Assembly: GCF_000687475.1 (NCBI RefSeq)
Contig: NC_057320.1
Coordinates: 868,001 to 932,000, forward strand
From: Ustilaginoidea virens
Lineage: Eukaryota; Ascomycota; Sordariomycetes; Hypocreales; Clavicipitaceae
DNA length: 64,000 bases
Direction of reading: 5' to 3'
The notes beneath the pieces were generated by a model. It made no database searches. It worked only from the letters and a program-made list of their open reading frames with translations, and had not been told where the DNA came from. Made by a program: the position numbers and the translations under genes. Every line of letters begins with the position of its first letter. Within the stretch, counting starts at the first letter, position 1. Shown here piece after piece: positions 33,838 through 45,441 of this stretch.

Positions 33838-35877
33838 CTAACCATCACGGTCTCTCGAAAGCTCGAAAGTAGAAGAGGACCTCGTGCGGGGATGCGCGTT
33901 GGGACGGGCTGCCAAGTACTGACGCAGCAGGGCGACGGCATCGTGGGTATGCTTGGCGGCGGCTTGATTCGGAGACGGCGATTTGCTGCGAGGCCTGAAC
34001 GAGGCGGGCAGCGAGCGCTTTGCGCCTCGGTCGCTTCCTCGTAGGCTCGGCCTGCTTGGTTGCGAAGGCTTGGGCGTGCCGCCGGAAAAACCCCGCTGTT
34101 GGCCAGGTTCCGCCCTGCGAGGTCTGTTCAAGTTGAGAGGGATTGGGCTGGTGTTGATGGCCTCGGAAAGAAGCTTTGGTGGTGGCGGGCTGCCGTCGGA
34201 CAATCTGGCGGGAATCTTGAGGCGTGGCGGGGGCTTGGGGGAGGTCTCTGACACGGCGTCTTCCGAGCCGTCTCCCCGGTTCTCCTCAATGGCAGCAGGC
34301 ACCTCTACCGAGGGCGCGACTTGGCTGGGATCGGCACTACGTGGTCGGTTCATTTGCAGTGCCGCTGTCTGACCGCACGGGGATTCAGACCTAGGCAGGG
34401 CCAACCTGTCTTCGGGAGTGGAAGGAATCACAGCCGCGTGACTCAAGCGCCTTCGTTTCGAGGGGTTCTGCTGGTTCTGCGGGCTCCGCATCGAGGGCAG
34501 TATTTCGGGCTCCTCCAAAAGCCTCTTCTGATCGCGTGCAGCTGGAGATGATATGGGAACCACGTCCTGCGACGACTCCGTATCAGCATCTCCGTCGCGA
34601 GCCGATTCGGCATCGCTCGCGGCGAAAAAGGCGGATGATGCCTCGAAAAAGTCGGCCAGGTTGTGCTCGAAGCACGCTTGCAGCTCGGTTAGTACATGCT
34701 GGTTATTCGGCCAGTCGAAGCCGACATCTTGCGCGACCTTTTCCCACTCCACTTCTTGTGCAAACGCCTTTTGCGAATTCACAGCTCGACCGAGACGGTA
34801 TAAATCGACAGCCTGGTCTTCGATCCTAGGCTCGAGCTGGACATTCGCTCCTGTGGCCTCGATGAAAGCACAAAGGTCGTCATAAAATTCGCCTCTCATG
34901 TCCGATTCCGCCTCCCCTTGACCGCCATCGCTCTGAGCGGCAAGACGGGGGACTGCTTCTACCTGCTTTTGCGGATTCCTGGGTAATGATGGAGAGGGAG
35001 GCCTGGTTCCAGCAACAGCTGACGAGGTAGGTGGTGGGCAAGCCGCGGCCCGCTCAGGGCTGCGAGTCTGTTGGTCGGTTGACGAAGCCCGCGTAGCTCC
35101 CGCCTCTCCGGGGTCGCGAGCCTGTGCCTTCTCCGGCTTGTCTCGATTACAGGTCGAAGGACAAGACGAGCTAGAAGTTTGCCTGGCAATGTCTGCTGCC
35201 GACAAGGCTAGCTTCCTCAGATCAGCGTTGGAGAGACCAGAGAGTTGTTTGACGTATCTTGTTCGCCAGGACTGCCAAGTATGCCGCGGATGCTACCAGG
35301 TCAGTACTGCATGCAATAAGGGAAGGGGAAAAAAAAAAGACACCGGGTTCAGAGAGAAACCGTACAGTTTCCGCGAAATCCTGGTAGATTTGGATACCAG
35401 AGCGGTTGCTACCATGGGACAAGACCCAGTTCGCCAGAGCCGCGTCATCAGCAGCTGAGAACGGGGTCCTTGTTGATTTCAACGGAGCAGATGTCCTTCC
35501 GCTCCCTCGGGATCCTGAAGTTGCCGGGCGGCCCAGAATGCGATAGCGATCGGTTAGCTGGGCGGTGCCGTTCCTTACTGAATCCGCAATGTACGTCCAA
35601 GAATACGAGTCCGGGGGAGCGTCTCTTCTGGCGTGGTCCGCAATGAGCATGTGTGCGTCCTTCTCCAAGCGCGCGACGGCGCCTCCGTTACTCTGCGCAT
35701 CCGAGTTAGGAGTTAGATTGCGACGAGGTCAGAATCTCGAATCATGGACAGTACCTTGATGAGGTTGATAATGTCATTCCTCCTAGGCACTTTTAGCGCG
35801 ACCCAAAAGACCATGTCCTTGAAAATGGTCCCTCCCGACGAGCTTCCGACGCCATTGTAGGCGATGCCTCCCGCCAT
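33838..35877 (-). CDS. RAP1: RAP1 telomere-binding protein (BRCT-Myb)
   Basis: Exons 35755-35877, 35366-35692 and 33838-35292 give 634 aa. An N-terminal BRCT domain (GGTIFKDMVFWVALKVPRRNDII...LIKSNGGAVARLEKDAHMLI) is followed by a Myb domain spanning intron 2 (PFSAADDAALANWVLSHG ... HPRHTWQSWRTRYVKQL, residues ~128-167). A conserved helical block is next (FYDDLCAFIEATGANVQLEPRIEDQAVDLYRLGRAV ... WEKVAQDVGF), then a long Ser/Pro-rich disordered tail. RAP1 sits at telomeres as part of shelterin, by protein contacts in animals and fission yeast. The usual C-terminal RCT domain is not visible before the stop. Divergent from SWF1. Confidence 0.85.
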
Positions 35878-36650
35878 GGCGTGTTAGACTATTTGGAACG
35901 ACTGTTGTAGCAGGCGGCATATGATTGAGCCGGTCACTGAGCCACTCGTGGGCAAGATTGCAGCTGGCGGAAAGAAATGCGGACAACGCGCATTTCAACA
36001 GACTTTGTCTCAGGAAAGCCTCGCCTCACCTGCCACGATGGACGCGTGATGCAGTTCACGCAATCACGTGGCAGCCATTTGGGGGAGTAAAAGGGTGGGC
36101 CTCGGGCAAGGGCCAATCACTTGCAAGCCAAGTACGCCAAGCACGGAGTACCGGCGGGAGTACCTACGGAGGCGCTGGCAAGAGGGCATTCCAAGAAGTC
36201 GCGGATAAGTATCCATCCGGACAACGTACCCCGTCCATCAGCTTCAACCGCTCAAGTTTGGTTTTCAGGATTTCTCGAGACTTCTTCTCCAGCCTCTGGC
36301 CTTTGTACTCCGTTTGTCCATGGGAAAAGCGACGGTAAAAAAGGGAAAGCAGTAGATCCCATAACGTAAACAAGAGCTTTGTCTCGCGGGCGTCAGCGTG
36401 GCCCCATTCGCAACGAACAACATGGCACTGTGACCGAGGTGCCTTTTTTTTTCCTCGTTATGATTTTTATATACGCAACCAGATCGCCTTGCTGAACTTC
36501 TCTCGATAGGCTGCATCTGTCGCATAGAGTCGATCCCGCTGGCCCAGGCGAGGGCTAACCAACAGGCAGGACCGAGCAGAACTGCCTCGCTGCTTACATA
36601 GCAAAGTCCAGAATCTCACCAAGTCACCGACCACCCCCATCGGCAACGCC
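35878..36650. promoter_or_regulatory. Divergent promoter region RAP1 / SWF1
   Basis: Head-to-head spacer of 773 bp with a near match to the GTACGGAGTA motif (GCACGGAGTACC at 36141). No gene is supported here. Confidence 0.5.
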
Positions 36651-38169
36651 ATGATCTCTCTGCGCTGGGCACTCGCAGCCATCCTCGCCGTCAGCTTTGC
36701 CGTCTTTGTGACCTTTTTCGGACGCCTGCCCGCGCTGAGGTACTACTCCAAACCCAAAACCTTTCGCAAAGTCGCGTCGCGATTTTCCCCCTCCGGCCTT
36801 TGCACGACGTTGCTAATCTCCAAACCACACCGTAGGCGGACACCCATCGGGCTTTTGCATCGCCTCCTATGGATCCACATACCCAGTGTGCTCCTGGCCG
36901 TCGACGACAGGGTCGCGTCGAAGAGGATATCAAAGTCATTCTCCAGATTCGGCCATTTCCTGGCGCACGATCGTCATCCCACTGTTGTTGTACGTTTTCG
37001 GCACCCGGCTTATATATATATATGGATATATTTCTTTATTGTATCTTATTTTCCCCCGCTCACAGACGACTGTCTGACCTTTTCCCGATTTGTTCTGCAC
37101 ATAGATATTCTTCCTTGTCCTCATGGCCGGCGGCGAGTACCTCTACATCCCCCCCGTCTGGCATCGCCTCAGCCTCCTCACCAAGTCGACCGTCGCCCTC
37201 GCCGTCTGCCTCCCCTACCTGTTCCTCTATCTCTCGTGCGCCGCTGACCCCGGGTACATCACGCGCGAAAACCACCCGTACCACATGTCGCTCTACCCCT
37301 ACGACCACGCCCTCTTCCACCCCGGCGCCGAATGCACGACCTGCGGCTTCCTCAAGCCCCCGCGCTCCAAGCACTGCAGCGTGTGCAAGCGCTGCGTGGC
37401 CAAGGCCGACCACCACTGCATCTTCATCAACTCGTGCGTCGGGTACGCCAACCAGCGCTGGTTCATCATGCTCCTGGCCTCGACGGCCGTCCTGTGCACC
37501 TACGGAGGCGTCCTCGGCGCCTGCTTGCTCTCCGCCCCCATCAGGGAGCACTTCGTCGACTGGTCGCCCTGGCACCCCGCCAGGCACGGCTGGAGCATGT
37601 ACCTCGTCATCTGGGGCTGGGGCATGCAAGCAAACATCGGGCTGGGCGCTACGGCCCTGCTGGCCGGGTTGACGGCCCCCCTGGTCTGGGGCCTTCTGGC
37701 GTACACCCTGTACCTTGCGTACTGTGGCACGACCACAAACGAATCGCTCAAGTGGGCCGTCATCAGGGACGACATTGGCGATGGCTATGTCTTCCGTCGA
37801 AGCATGTCCCTCGCGAGGCACAGGGACCTGATCCAGGAGCCTTTGTGCGCACGATGGCCCGCAACACCAGCGATGGCTCTGGCCGCCACCAACGATGGCA
37901 ATCCTCCAGCAGCGAGCCTCCGGCTTGCTGGAGACGGCGACTGGGAGCGAGTGTGGAGTTTGAAGCATGTTGAAAATCTGTACGACCTGGGACTGTGCGA
38001 TAACTTGGCGGACATCTTTATCAAGGACTACGCATTTGGAGCAGCAATGCATCAAGAAAATGCTGCTGCTGCCGCTGAAAGAAGCACTCGAAGCATCCAT
38101 CCAACACCGTTCCAGGATACGAGTCTGCGCAATCTTGGGACCGATGCGGCAAAAACGGAAAAGTTATAA
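36651..38169 (+). CDS. SWF1: SWF1-type DHHC palmitoyltransferase
   Basis: Exons 36651-36739, 36836-36989 and 37105-38169 give 435 aa. TM1 is at the extreme N-terminus (LAAILAVSFAVFVTFFG), followed by LRRTPIGLLHRLLW, which spans intron 1 exactly as in fungal Swf1. TM2 spans intron 2 (TVVIFFLVLMAGGEYLYIP). The Cys-rich domain contains CTTCGFLKPPRSKHCSVCKRC and the catalytic DHHC at 183-186 in DHHCIFINSCVGY; two more TM segments follow. DHHC enzymes transfer palmitate to cysteine; Swf1 in yeast modifies SNAREs and other single-pass proteins near their membrane segment. The C-terminal ~100 residues are poorly conserved and end in an Ala-rich stretch. Converges with AHA1. Confidence 0.92.
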
Positions 38170-38696
38170 AAAAAGAAAAAGAAAGAAAAGAAAAGGAAAG
38201 AAAAGAATAAAAGAGGGCAGGCAGGCTTGTCGTGTGTACAGCGACATAGAAATGGTACATCAGACTCTACGCAGCGAGTGAAGCCTCCAAACCAGTTCCA
38301 AGGTAACAGTTATACAAACATGAAGGCCTTTCCAATATCGGCATGTAATCGTATAATGTGTGTAATTCTTCTCGGCGTTGCTCATGTGCATCGTCATAAC
38401 CCCCACGCATCTATCTAGATCTTGAATAGACCTCTCTCAAGACAGCACCAATAATAGCCAGCCGTCCAGCCGCCGTCCAGCCGCCGTCCATCCGCCGCCA
38501 TGGCAGGGACGACAACTTCCCTCCCCATGTCCCTTGCCCCCTTCTAGAGCGCATCGTGGGCATGTGTGGTTGTTTACATATCCATCTCTTGGAATAACTT
38601 TTTCGCCCCAAGCACCTTGTTACAATATAGTGCCGAATCTGTTGGCCCACAGTTAGTGACTTGCACGTCAAGGCTTCAAGCGCCCGATTCTTCTGC
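38170..38696. other. Convergent 3' region SWF1 / AHA1
   Basis: A-rich AAAAGAAAGG repeats directly follow the SWF1 stop (38168-38210). A three-unit CCGCCGTCCAG repeat lies at 38460-38498. No gene is supported. Confidence 0.6.
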
Positions 38697-39812
38697 TCAC
38701 CCAAAAGTCTGCTTGATACTCTTCACGTAATACTCCAACCAGTTCCGCTTGGTGACCTCTTCCTGGCCAACGGGCACGCCGTCCCAGGTGACGCGCATGA
38801 CAGTAACGTGATCGACATCGTTCTGGTCAAACTCTATCTGAAGCTTGGAAAAATGGCCAGCCGGCCACTGACTCAGACGCCAGCTCTGCACAACCTTTTT
38901 GCCTGGTTCAAGCTCAAGGTATTCTCCGGAAACATTGCCGCCGAAAAGCTCAAACTTGCCGCCCGTTTTTGCGCCCTCAAAGACCTTTGGGGGCGAGCGG
39001 GTGAAAGCAGCCAAGCGTTGAGGGTCAACAAAGGTTTGGTACAACTCATCGGCCGTGGTTCGAAACTCTTCATTGTCCGTCACCGTCTTCGTGTTAATGA
39101 TGCCAGAAGTGCTAATCGAGGCCTTTGTAGAATGCGAGGGGTTGGGGGTCGAAGACTGAGGGTGAAGCTTAGGAGTCGAGAAGCCGCTCGAAGGGTTAGA
39201 GCCGGCGGCATGCTGGATGTCTTTTCCATGTTCCTCAATGAGGGCCGGGGCGAGTTTTGGGAACTGCTTGCGCAACTGGGGCACGAGCTTGGAGCGGACA
39301 AGGTCTTTCACCGGCTGTTTTTCCTTGGCATCGGAAAAGATGTCGACCTCAAACTGAAAAAGCGTATGAGCGTTGGGCTCGGTGAACAAGGCATTGCGCA
39401 AACGTCCAAAACGTCGCAGAAAGACGAACGGAGACGTACCACGTAGTCGTCCTCATCGGTATCATGTGCGACCTCGGGTATGGTGATGGTTCCAGTAACC
39501 TCATCCGCGTCCGGTGCAGATCCTACGATGGGTAAGCCTAAGCTAATACTCTGTTACAAAACTACTGAGAATTCACGCGGCGGCCTTACCAGAGTACTCC
39601 AGGACGAGCTTGACGTCGAAGATGGTGATGACTTTGCCTTTTCTTTGACTGACGTCGACGTCGCCATCCATACTCTGGACTTTGCTGATCTTGGCTTCTA
39701 CGTCGCCATCCTTGGCTTCAATACTTGTTAGGTTCTGCTCGAACCATTGCAATGCCCACTGGGAAACGTCCTTGTTCACCCAATGCCAGTTGTTGGGGTT
39801 GTGCAGAACCAT
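38697..39812 (-). CDS. AHA1: AHA1, activator of Hsp90 ATPase
   Basis: Exons 39590-39812, 39440-39522 and 38697-39353 give 320 aa. The N-terminal Aha1 domain begins MVLHNPNNWHWVNKDVSQWALQWF and contains KGKVITIFDVKLVLEYSG; it binds the middle segment of Hsp90. A Ser/Thr/Pro-rich linker (around residues 150-190) leads to the C-terminal AHSA1 domain (FRTTADELYQTFVDPQRLAAFTRS ... GGKFELFGGNVSGEYLELEP ... SQWPAGHFSKLQIEF ... WLEYYVKSIKQTFG). The protein speeds the Hsp90 ATP cycle in the cytosol. All junctions restore conserved sequence (VLEYSG-SAPDADEVTG; EDDYV-FEVDIFSD). Confidence 0.95.
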
Positions 39813-41070
39813 GGCGAGGAGCCGCTGGCGTTGAGGAATCTACCGGACAGAGGATGCTGAGAAGGGTGAATATGTTAGCGTTACGCTCTCCCGCAGGATG
39901 ATGCCGCGTGGGCGGGCAGATGAAGGAGATGAAAAAGTTTCCACAGTTTGCGAATCAGAATTGGTCGTAGACCACAGCAATGTTTGGTCATCAATGAAGG
40001 GAGTACAAGTCACTCTATGACTGGTGCCAGCTGGTGTCTCATCATGTAGAACTGGGACAGGGTAAGGGCTGAGCTGAGGAGAGAGCTCGACTTACAGTAT
40101 GGCGACGGACTGAAGGGTGAGAATAGCTGAGTTGTGAGATATGAAGATGCAGCTCAAGCGAAACGGGTGATGAATGATGCAACGCGGAAGGAGGGAAGAA
40201 GTCAAATACTGCGAAGCTCAGAATGCTCTAGAATTTTAAGAGCTTTGTGCCCCCGCCCGTCCCTGATGAAAGTGGGGCGACTGCACCTTCTAGTAAGGCA
40301 TGCATGGCATGGTGGCAGCCTGGCAGGCATGCTTGAGGTCGGATAGCTCCATGTCCATTACGACATTTGTGACTGGAATAAAGATGAAGGAAAAGTGACG
40401 AAAATAAGAACAAGATAAAAGCCCTTTTCAGTGATCCACTTTGGCTGCCAGGTACCTATGAAGCGTTTCGTTGTTTGTATGCACGTGACGAATGAGTTGA
40501 CGGGGCAACACCCTCCAAGGAGAACTGAGCATTTTGCAGATCTGCGACGGATTTGAGCGCACCACACGATGCAACAACGATTTCAACGCCTGGGCGGCCT
40601 GTAGATTGGAACGTGATGACTGTTTGTCGGACCTCGTTCCACGTGTGAAAAAGGGGGGGAAAAAAAGAAGAAGAAGAAGGAGGCGGAGGAGGAGGAGGAG
40701 GAGGAGGAGGAGCATCTTCGGTCGGTCCCGTTGCCAGGACATTCTCTCGCGCAAGTCTCGAATCTTCTCGAGGCCAGATAGATGCATGCCTCGTTCATAG
40801 CCTTGACGGGACACCACGGAACGGAGATGCTGGATTGCCGAGCACCATGAAACTTGTCCACATCCTCGGCGTCGATAGTCTTGTATTGTTGAACATGTGT
40901 GCGCTGCACGCTTCCGTCTGGTCCCATATTCTTACGTCTCACGTCTCCGAAGCCTGCCACACCCAACAACTCTTATACGCAATGGCAAAAGGGCGCCCGT
41001 GTTCTTTGTGCAAGAGCATACTCTGGATCCTCGGCTGCACGCGTCGTTAGACTCTGTTGCTGCGCCAAGG
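39813..41070. other. Region upstream of AHA1
   Basis: Lies between AHA1 (5' end) and VPS16 (3' end), both on the minus strand. Contains an AAG/GGA purine run (40655-40711) that creates spurious poly-Arg, poly-Ser and poly-Leu frames. No gene is supported; the AHA1 promoter should be next to 39813. Confidence 0.55.
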
Positions 41071-44045
41071 TCACCTCCTAAACACGGCATTTCCGAGTCG
41101 TTCAATCTCACGACCCTCCTGCGATCCTCGCCCAGCAGCCTCCAACAGTCTTTCCCATGCCTCCATGTTTTTGAGACGAACGGCCTCCTCGGCGGCTCTA
41201 ACACGCATGCCGCATTTTTCGTACATGCTGATTCTCTCGCCGCGTTCTAAACCAGTGCACTTTGAGACAAATACAGCGGCAAGGCGTGGGTTGCCAGCTT
41301 GCAAGGTGAGGTTGTAAAAAGGCTACACACCAAAAACGCCATCAGCTTTATCCTCTTGCAGATCCTTCGTCCGGCAGAAGAGCAACTACCACGCTTGTCA
41401 TACGTACCTCCCAACCAATAGCGCTTTTGTTACTCTTTGAAATCTCCTCGATTTCATTCCAATCTCGTTTTGCAACGAGAGCGCGAAGTCTTTACGCGTG
41501 TAAAGTCAGAATTGAAGCCTTTGTGTAATGTCTTTGCAAAATGCTATGCCACCATCAACGCTAGGAGAGGAGTAACCTACCGGATCCACCATGCCACCTT
41601 TTCTGGAACCTTGAACTCGCCTTGGATTTTCTTTGCCCGACCATGATAGCCAAGACGTATAAGCTTAAACATGGTTTCGTGAACGCTGAGGCCGGTAAAT
41701 GAATCGGTCAAATCTCGGTCCAAGGATTCTTGTATTCGAAGCAGGGTTGTGGTCTCCTTGAGAGCGTAGAGCTCCGTGATATTTTCTTTCGAGTCAGAAA
41801 GCAGCTTCGCTGCTAGCGCCAGCTTGTCAGCTGAGGTACGAGCATTCGGTTGCTGAAGGGATTCCCGAATGAACACGTTCGCGCCGTCCACTCTTCGGTC
41901 ATCCTGGTAGTAAAGGTCCTTGAGCAGCGCGTTATCACCCTCGGCAATGGCTGCTGACTCTATAATAGCCGTAGCTGTCGGACGAGAATTGATGACCCGG
42001 AAAAACGATGCCAAAGGTAACTTCTTCTTGAGCTTCAGCAGGACAGACAGTATCAGGTCGCTGTCTCCACTCTCAATCGCCTTGTCCAAGGCAAGTTCAT
42101 CTTCTTCCATGTCCAGAAGAAGAGGCACTTGTCGTCCTCCGCGGGGCTCGTGATTGAGCAGCTCGGTTGCCAGCCGACTGCGACCCTCGTGGTAGGCAGC
42201 GCGCGCGATTTCTTCAAATGAGATGCCAGGTTTCCCGGATAGTCTCTCCACTACTAGACGGCAAATCGTGTCGTCGTCGTCCGCGCCAATGCGCACCTTG
42301 GCGCATGCCCAGTGTACATATATTCCATCCGAGGGAAGCTTCAGGTATCTAGCAATCTTCAAAGCAAGGAGATACTCATGTCGTTGCAGCAGTCGCTGTA
42401 TCAGCCTCTCCGGGGTCAGGCGATGATATTGCTCAAACGACAGAGGCATGCCTATTTTGAAATCACGGACGGCGTTCAAGACACGCAATGTGTCGCACAT
42501 GTCGACAAAGTCGTCGCTATTGTAAATGTCAAGGACAGACTTGCCCAATGAGGCGGCCTTCAAAAGTCGCTTTTGCCATTTCGTCTCAAACTCTCGTCCC
42601 GCAGCGTTGACGCACGTGTCGACGGCCTCGGTGAGGTTGGCACGAATCAACTGGATGTAGTCATCTGCCTTTGGCGATTCCAACTCCAACTGCCCGATAG
42701 CATCCAAGAGAATGGATGCCGGCGATGACTGGGAGGCGTGGCCAAACACGTCCAGGGTGTCTGTCGGAACTCGCTCTAGAAACTCGCAGAAATCATTTGT
42801 AATCAGTCTGGCCCCATCATACTCTTTAAGAAGCAGCAGCATCATGTGTTAGCTCATGTCCCCACCAAGTGAGTGCCGAGTTCAAGCATACCGGAAATGA
42901 CGTGGACCCTTGTGCTGTCGTAAATATAAGACGAAGACACATCCCCGGGACCGATTATGTGCACCTCGTCTTCCCACGCAATTAGCGCATCACTTGCGCA
43001 CCATTCGACATACTTTGGTGGGGTTTGCGAGTCGGAATTGTGCTCGAACAGTTTCTCTTGAAAATCACTCGAGATGATGTGAGCAATGCCAACATTCGCA
43101 TACAAGTTGATGTACCGACCATCCGGCGAAACGCTGATGTGGCTGAACGGGCCACTATCCAGAAACTTGTCTTCACAGTCCGTGGCATCGACGACATAGA
43201 CCGTTGTTCCAATACTGATAAGAACTTCGACAGACCGAGACAGCGTGTTGTTGGGTGAGATGATGGCCCAGGAATGGATCTCACCCTCTGGTATGGTTGC
43301 CAAGAGTCGCGGTCGCGGTTCCGAATACGACGAAACCGTGACCAGAGTGTTGTTTCCCAAGAGAGCCACCATGCCGCTGTCATAGAAACTAACGAATCCA
43401 TGTCAATAGCCTTTGCGAGAAAAGGTGTACATTTGAACGCCCTTACCGACAAGACTCGACCCCATAGTTGTCTGCCCCGTGGCCGAGGGTGAAGTTGCTA
43501 AAGTCTCCTTGCAAGTTGTAGCAGCGAACGTTTCCGTCGGCTGTTACCACCAACAGAGACTCATCTTCTGACCAGCCTAAGCTCTTGATGTGGCCTTTGT
43601 CCCAGGGGATGGCTCGGAGCTTCTTTCCCGCCAAGCTGTAAATGTCAATACTGGGCTTGGACGAGCGACCTGGTTGGTGAGCCTGCAGCTTTGAATCGTC
43701 CTGCCAGAGAGCTGTCGACAAAAGTTAGAAAAGATGATGTGTCTGTCAAGTCAGATGAGAGAAACATGAACCGCAAGGGCCGGCAAGTACACGCTGTCAA
43801 TGTGTTGACGATACCTGTCGCTTTGCCCGGGCGTAGCGAAACAAGTTCTTGCAAACAGAGAGGCCACTGTAGTGATTGTACGGAGATCATGGCATACCTA
43901 ATGCACCAGCGTAAGGGGCCCCAACAACAAGATAACTGTCCAGGTCCAAGTCTTGGTCGAACACCTCGGTGTACTGTTGCGTTTTGCGAAACCACTTGTC
44001 TCCCACGCTCTCCCAGTCTGCTCTGGCATGTAAAATGTCCATCAT
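41071..44045 (-). CDS. VPS16: VPS16, core subunit of HOPS and CORVET tethering complexes
   Basis: Exons 43898-44045, 43447-43711, 42892-43388, 41581-42823, 41408-41489 and 41071-41322 give 828 aa, the usual length. The N-terminal half is the VPS16 beta-propeller (LDIYSLAG-like SIDIYSLAGKKLRAIPWDKG, SLGWSEDESLLVV, PKYVEWCASDALIAWE). The C-terminal half is the alpha-solenoid (LLDAIGQLELESPKADD, VLNAVRDFKIGMPLSFEQY, AARAYHEGRS-like ARAAYHEGRSRLATELLNHEP, ALDKAIESGDSDLILSVLL, FKVPEKVAWW, WNEIEEISKSNKSAIGWEPF). VPS16 binds VPS33 and supports fusion with vacuoles and late endosomes, including autophagosomes. All five introns join conserved sequence. The start may be either of two adjacent ATGs. Head-to-head with ATG16. 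Confidence 0.95.
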
Positions 44046-44437
44046 GATTTGAAGTTCATCCTGCAATGCTTCATCTGGGACCGGTCGGCAAGCAAGCACA
44101 CTTGACGCAAGGCGGGAGGGGAAAGAAGTTGAGGCGCAACGACGATCAGGAGCTCTCATCAACTGGGCCAACCGAAGCTTGCCATGCCAATATATGTAGG
44201 TGCACCCACTGTCGGTAGTCGCGGCCAAGCTTGCGCCACACATCGCAAACCTTGGCCTCCTTGGCTCCCGATGGTCGGGTTATTCCTCGGCTAATTAGGA
44301 CCAAGGGCAGGGCCGTCAGTCCCGCCCTGGGCCTCATTATCCTCCCTCGTATCAAACGTGCATGGCATAATCAACTCGTACCATCAAGCTTCATCTGTAG
44401 TTGTTTAATACATGTACCCCCCGCCCTTAACCACGAC
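44046..44437. promoter_or_regulatory. Shared divergent promoter VPS16 / ATG16
   Basis: Only 392 bp separate the two start codons, so the promoters must overlap. Both products serve autophagy (autophagosome formation and vacuolar fusion), which makes common control plausible. No specific binding site is identified. Confidence 0.5.
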
Positions 44438-45207
44438 ATGCCGGACTGGAGAGACGAATACCTGACATCTCTCAACGATGTCGAGCTTCACAACCCCGTG
44501 AATATGGAACTTATGCAGACGTGTTTGTTCGCATCCGAAGCTTGGCTTGCCCCTCCCGTTATTGTCAAGTCAAGTGATGGGGGGGCATCTGGCTAACCAA
44601 ACTTTCCTCCCCAAGGTTCACAAATGGCTGATCGATTATCTGCATTGGAGGCGGAAAAGGCATTCTTGGAAACTCGTCTCTCAAAGTCCAACTCTGGTGA
44701 CATCAGCATGGGCTCAAAACCCGGGGCTTCGCCAGCAGCTGATGATCCCGGAGTGACGCAACTACGTCTAGACCTGGCAGAATCTCTCCGGTCCAAGGGC
44801 GTCGCGGAAAATCGGTTGCGCGTAGCGGAAGAGGAGCTTGCCAAACTGCAGTCCAAGTCCAAGGATGACTATCGTTCAATCAAGGAGATGACCACGGAGA
44901 GAAACACGCTCAGAACCAGGCTCAAAGACCGAGAGCACGAGCTTCGGGAGAAACGAAAGTTGCTCGAGGTAGGTTCACGAAGCCGTCAGGTTTTTTGTTG
45001 GCTTAGAAGCCAGCGGTTGAGGGCTAATGACAATGCTAGCAAGTACAAGATGAAATGATTACTCTGAACCTTCAAGTGTCAATGGCCGAGAAAGAGAGAG
45101 ACAGAGTGAAGAAGGAAAACAAGGAATTGGTCGACCGATGGATGAAGCGCATGGCACAGGAAGCTGACGCCATGAATCTCGCCAACGAACCATTATTCGA
45201 CAAATAA
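44438..45207 (+). CDS. ATG16: Autophagy protein ATG16
   Basis: Exons 44438-44522, 44616-44968 and 45040-45207 give 201 aa, the size of fungal Atg16. The N-terminus (MPDWRDEYLTSLNDVELHNP) is the ATG5-binding region. The rest is a dimerising coiled coil (SALEAEKAFLETRLSKS, LRLDLAESLRSKGVAENRL, AEEELAKLQSKSKDDYRSI, VKKENKELVDRWMKRMAQEA). Donor 1 is GTTTGT at 44523 rather than GTGTTT at 44521, because only it gives MELMQTCSQMADRL. Intron 2 gives LLEQVQDEMITLNLQ. With ATG12-ATG5 it forms the complex that directs ATG8 lipidation to the growing autophagosome. No WD40 repeats, as usual for fungi. Converges with DOT1. Confidence 0.93.
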
Positions 45208-45441
45208 GCTTGCCACCATTGCAATCGTATCCCCAGTCCCTCCGCCTCGGCCATCGATGGGGGAGGGAAGGCTTCAACCTACGACGAAAGCGCTGCGCAT
45301 CTTTATGCCTGGTGTATTGGGGTATGTACCATATATGCCAATGCTCCTCTGCACCAAACCATGAATTCGTCACGAATATCCAACCTCGAAAACCTCGAAC
45401 AACCCATACTCTGGCAACAAGCACAATTTGGCCGACTCCTG

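Noticed and set aside
44521..44522. ATG16 exon 1 donor GTGTTT at 44521
   Set aside because: It shifts the frame at the junction; GTTTGT two bases later gives QTCSQMADRL.
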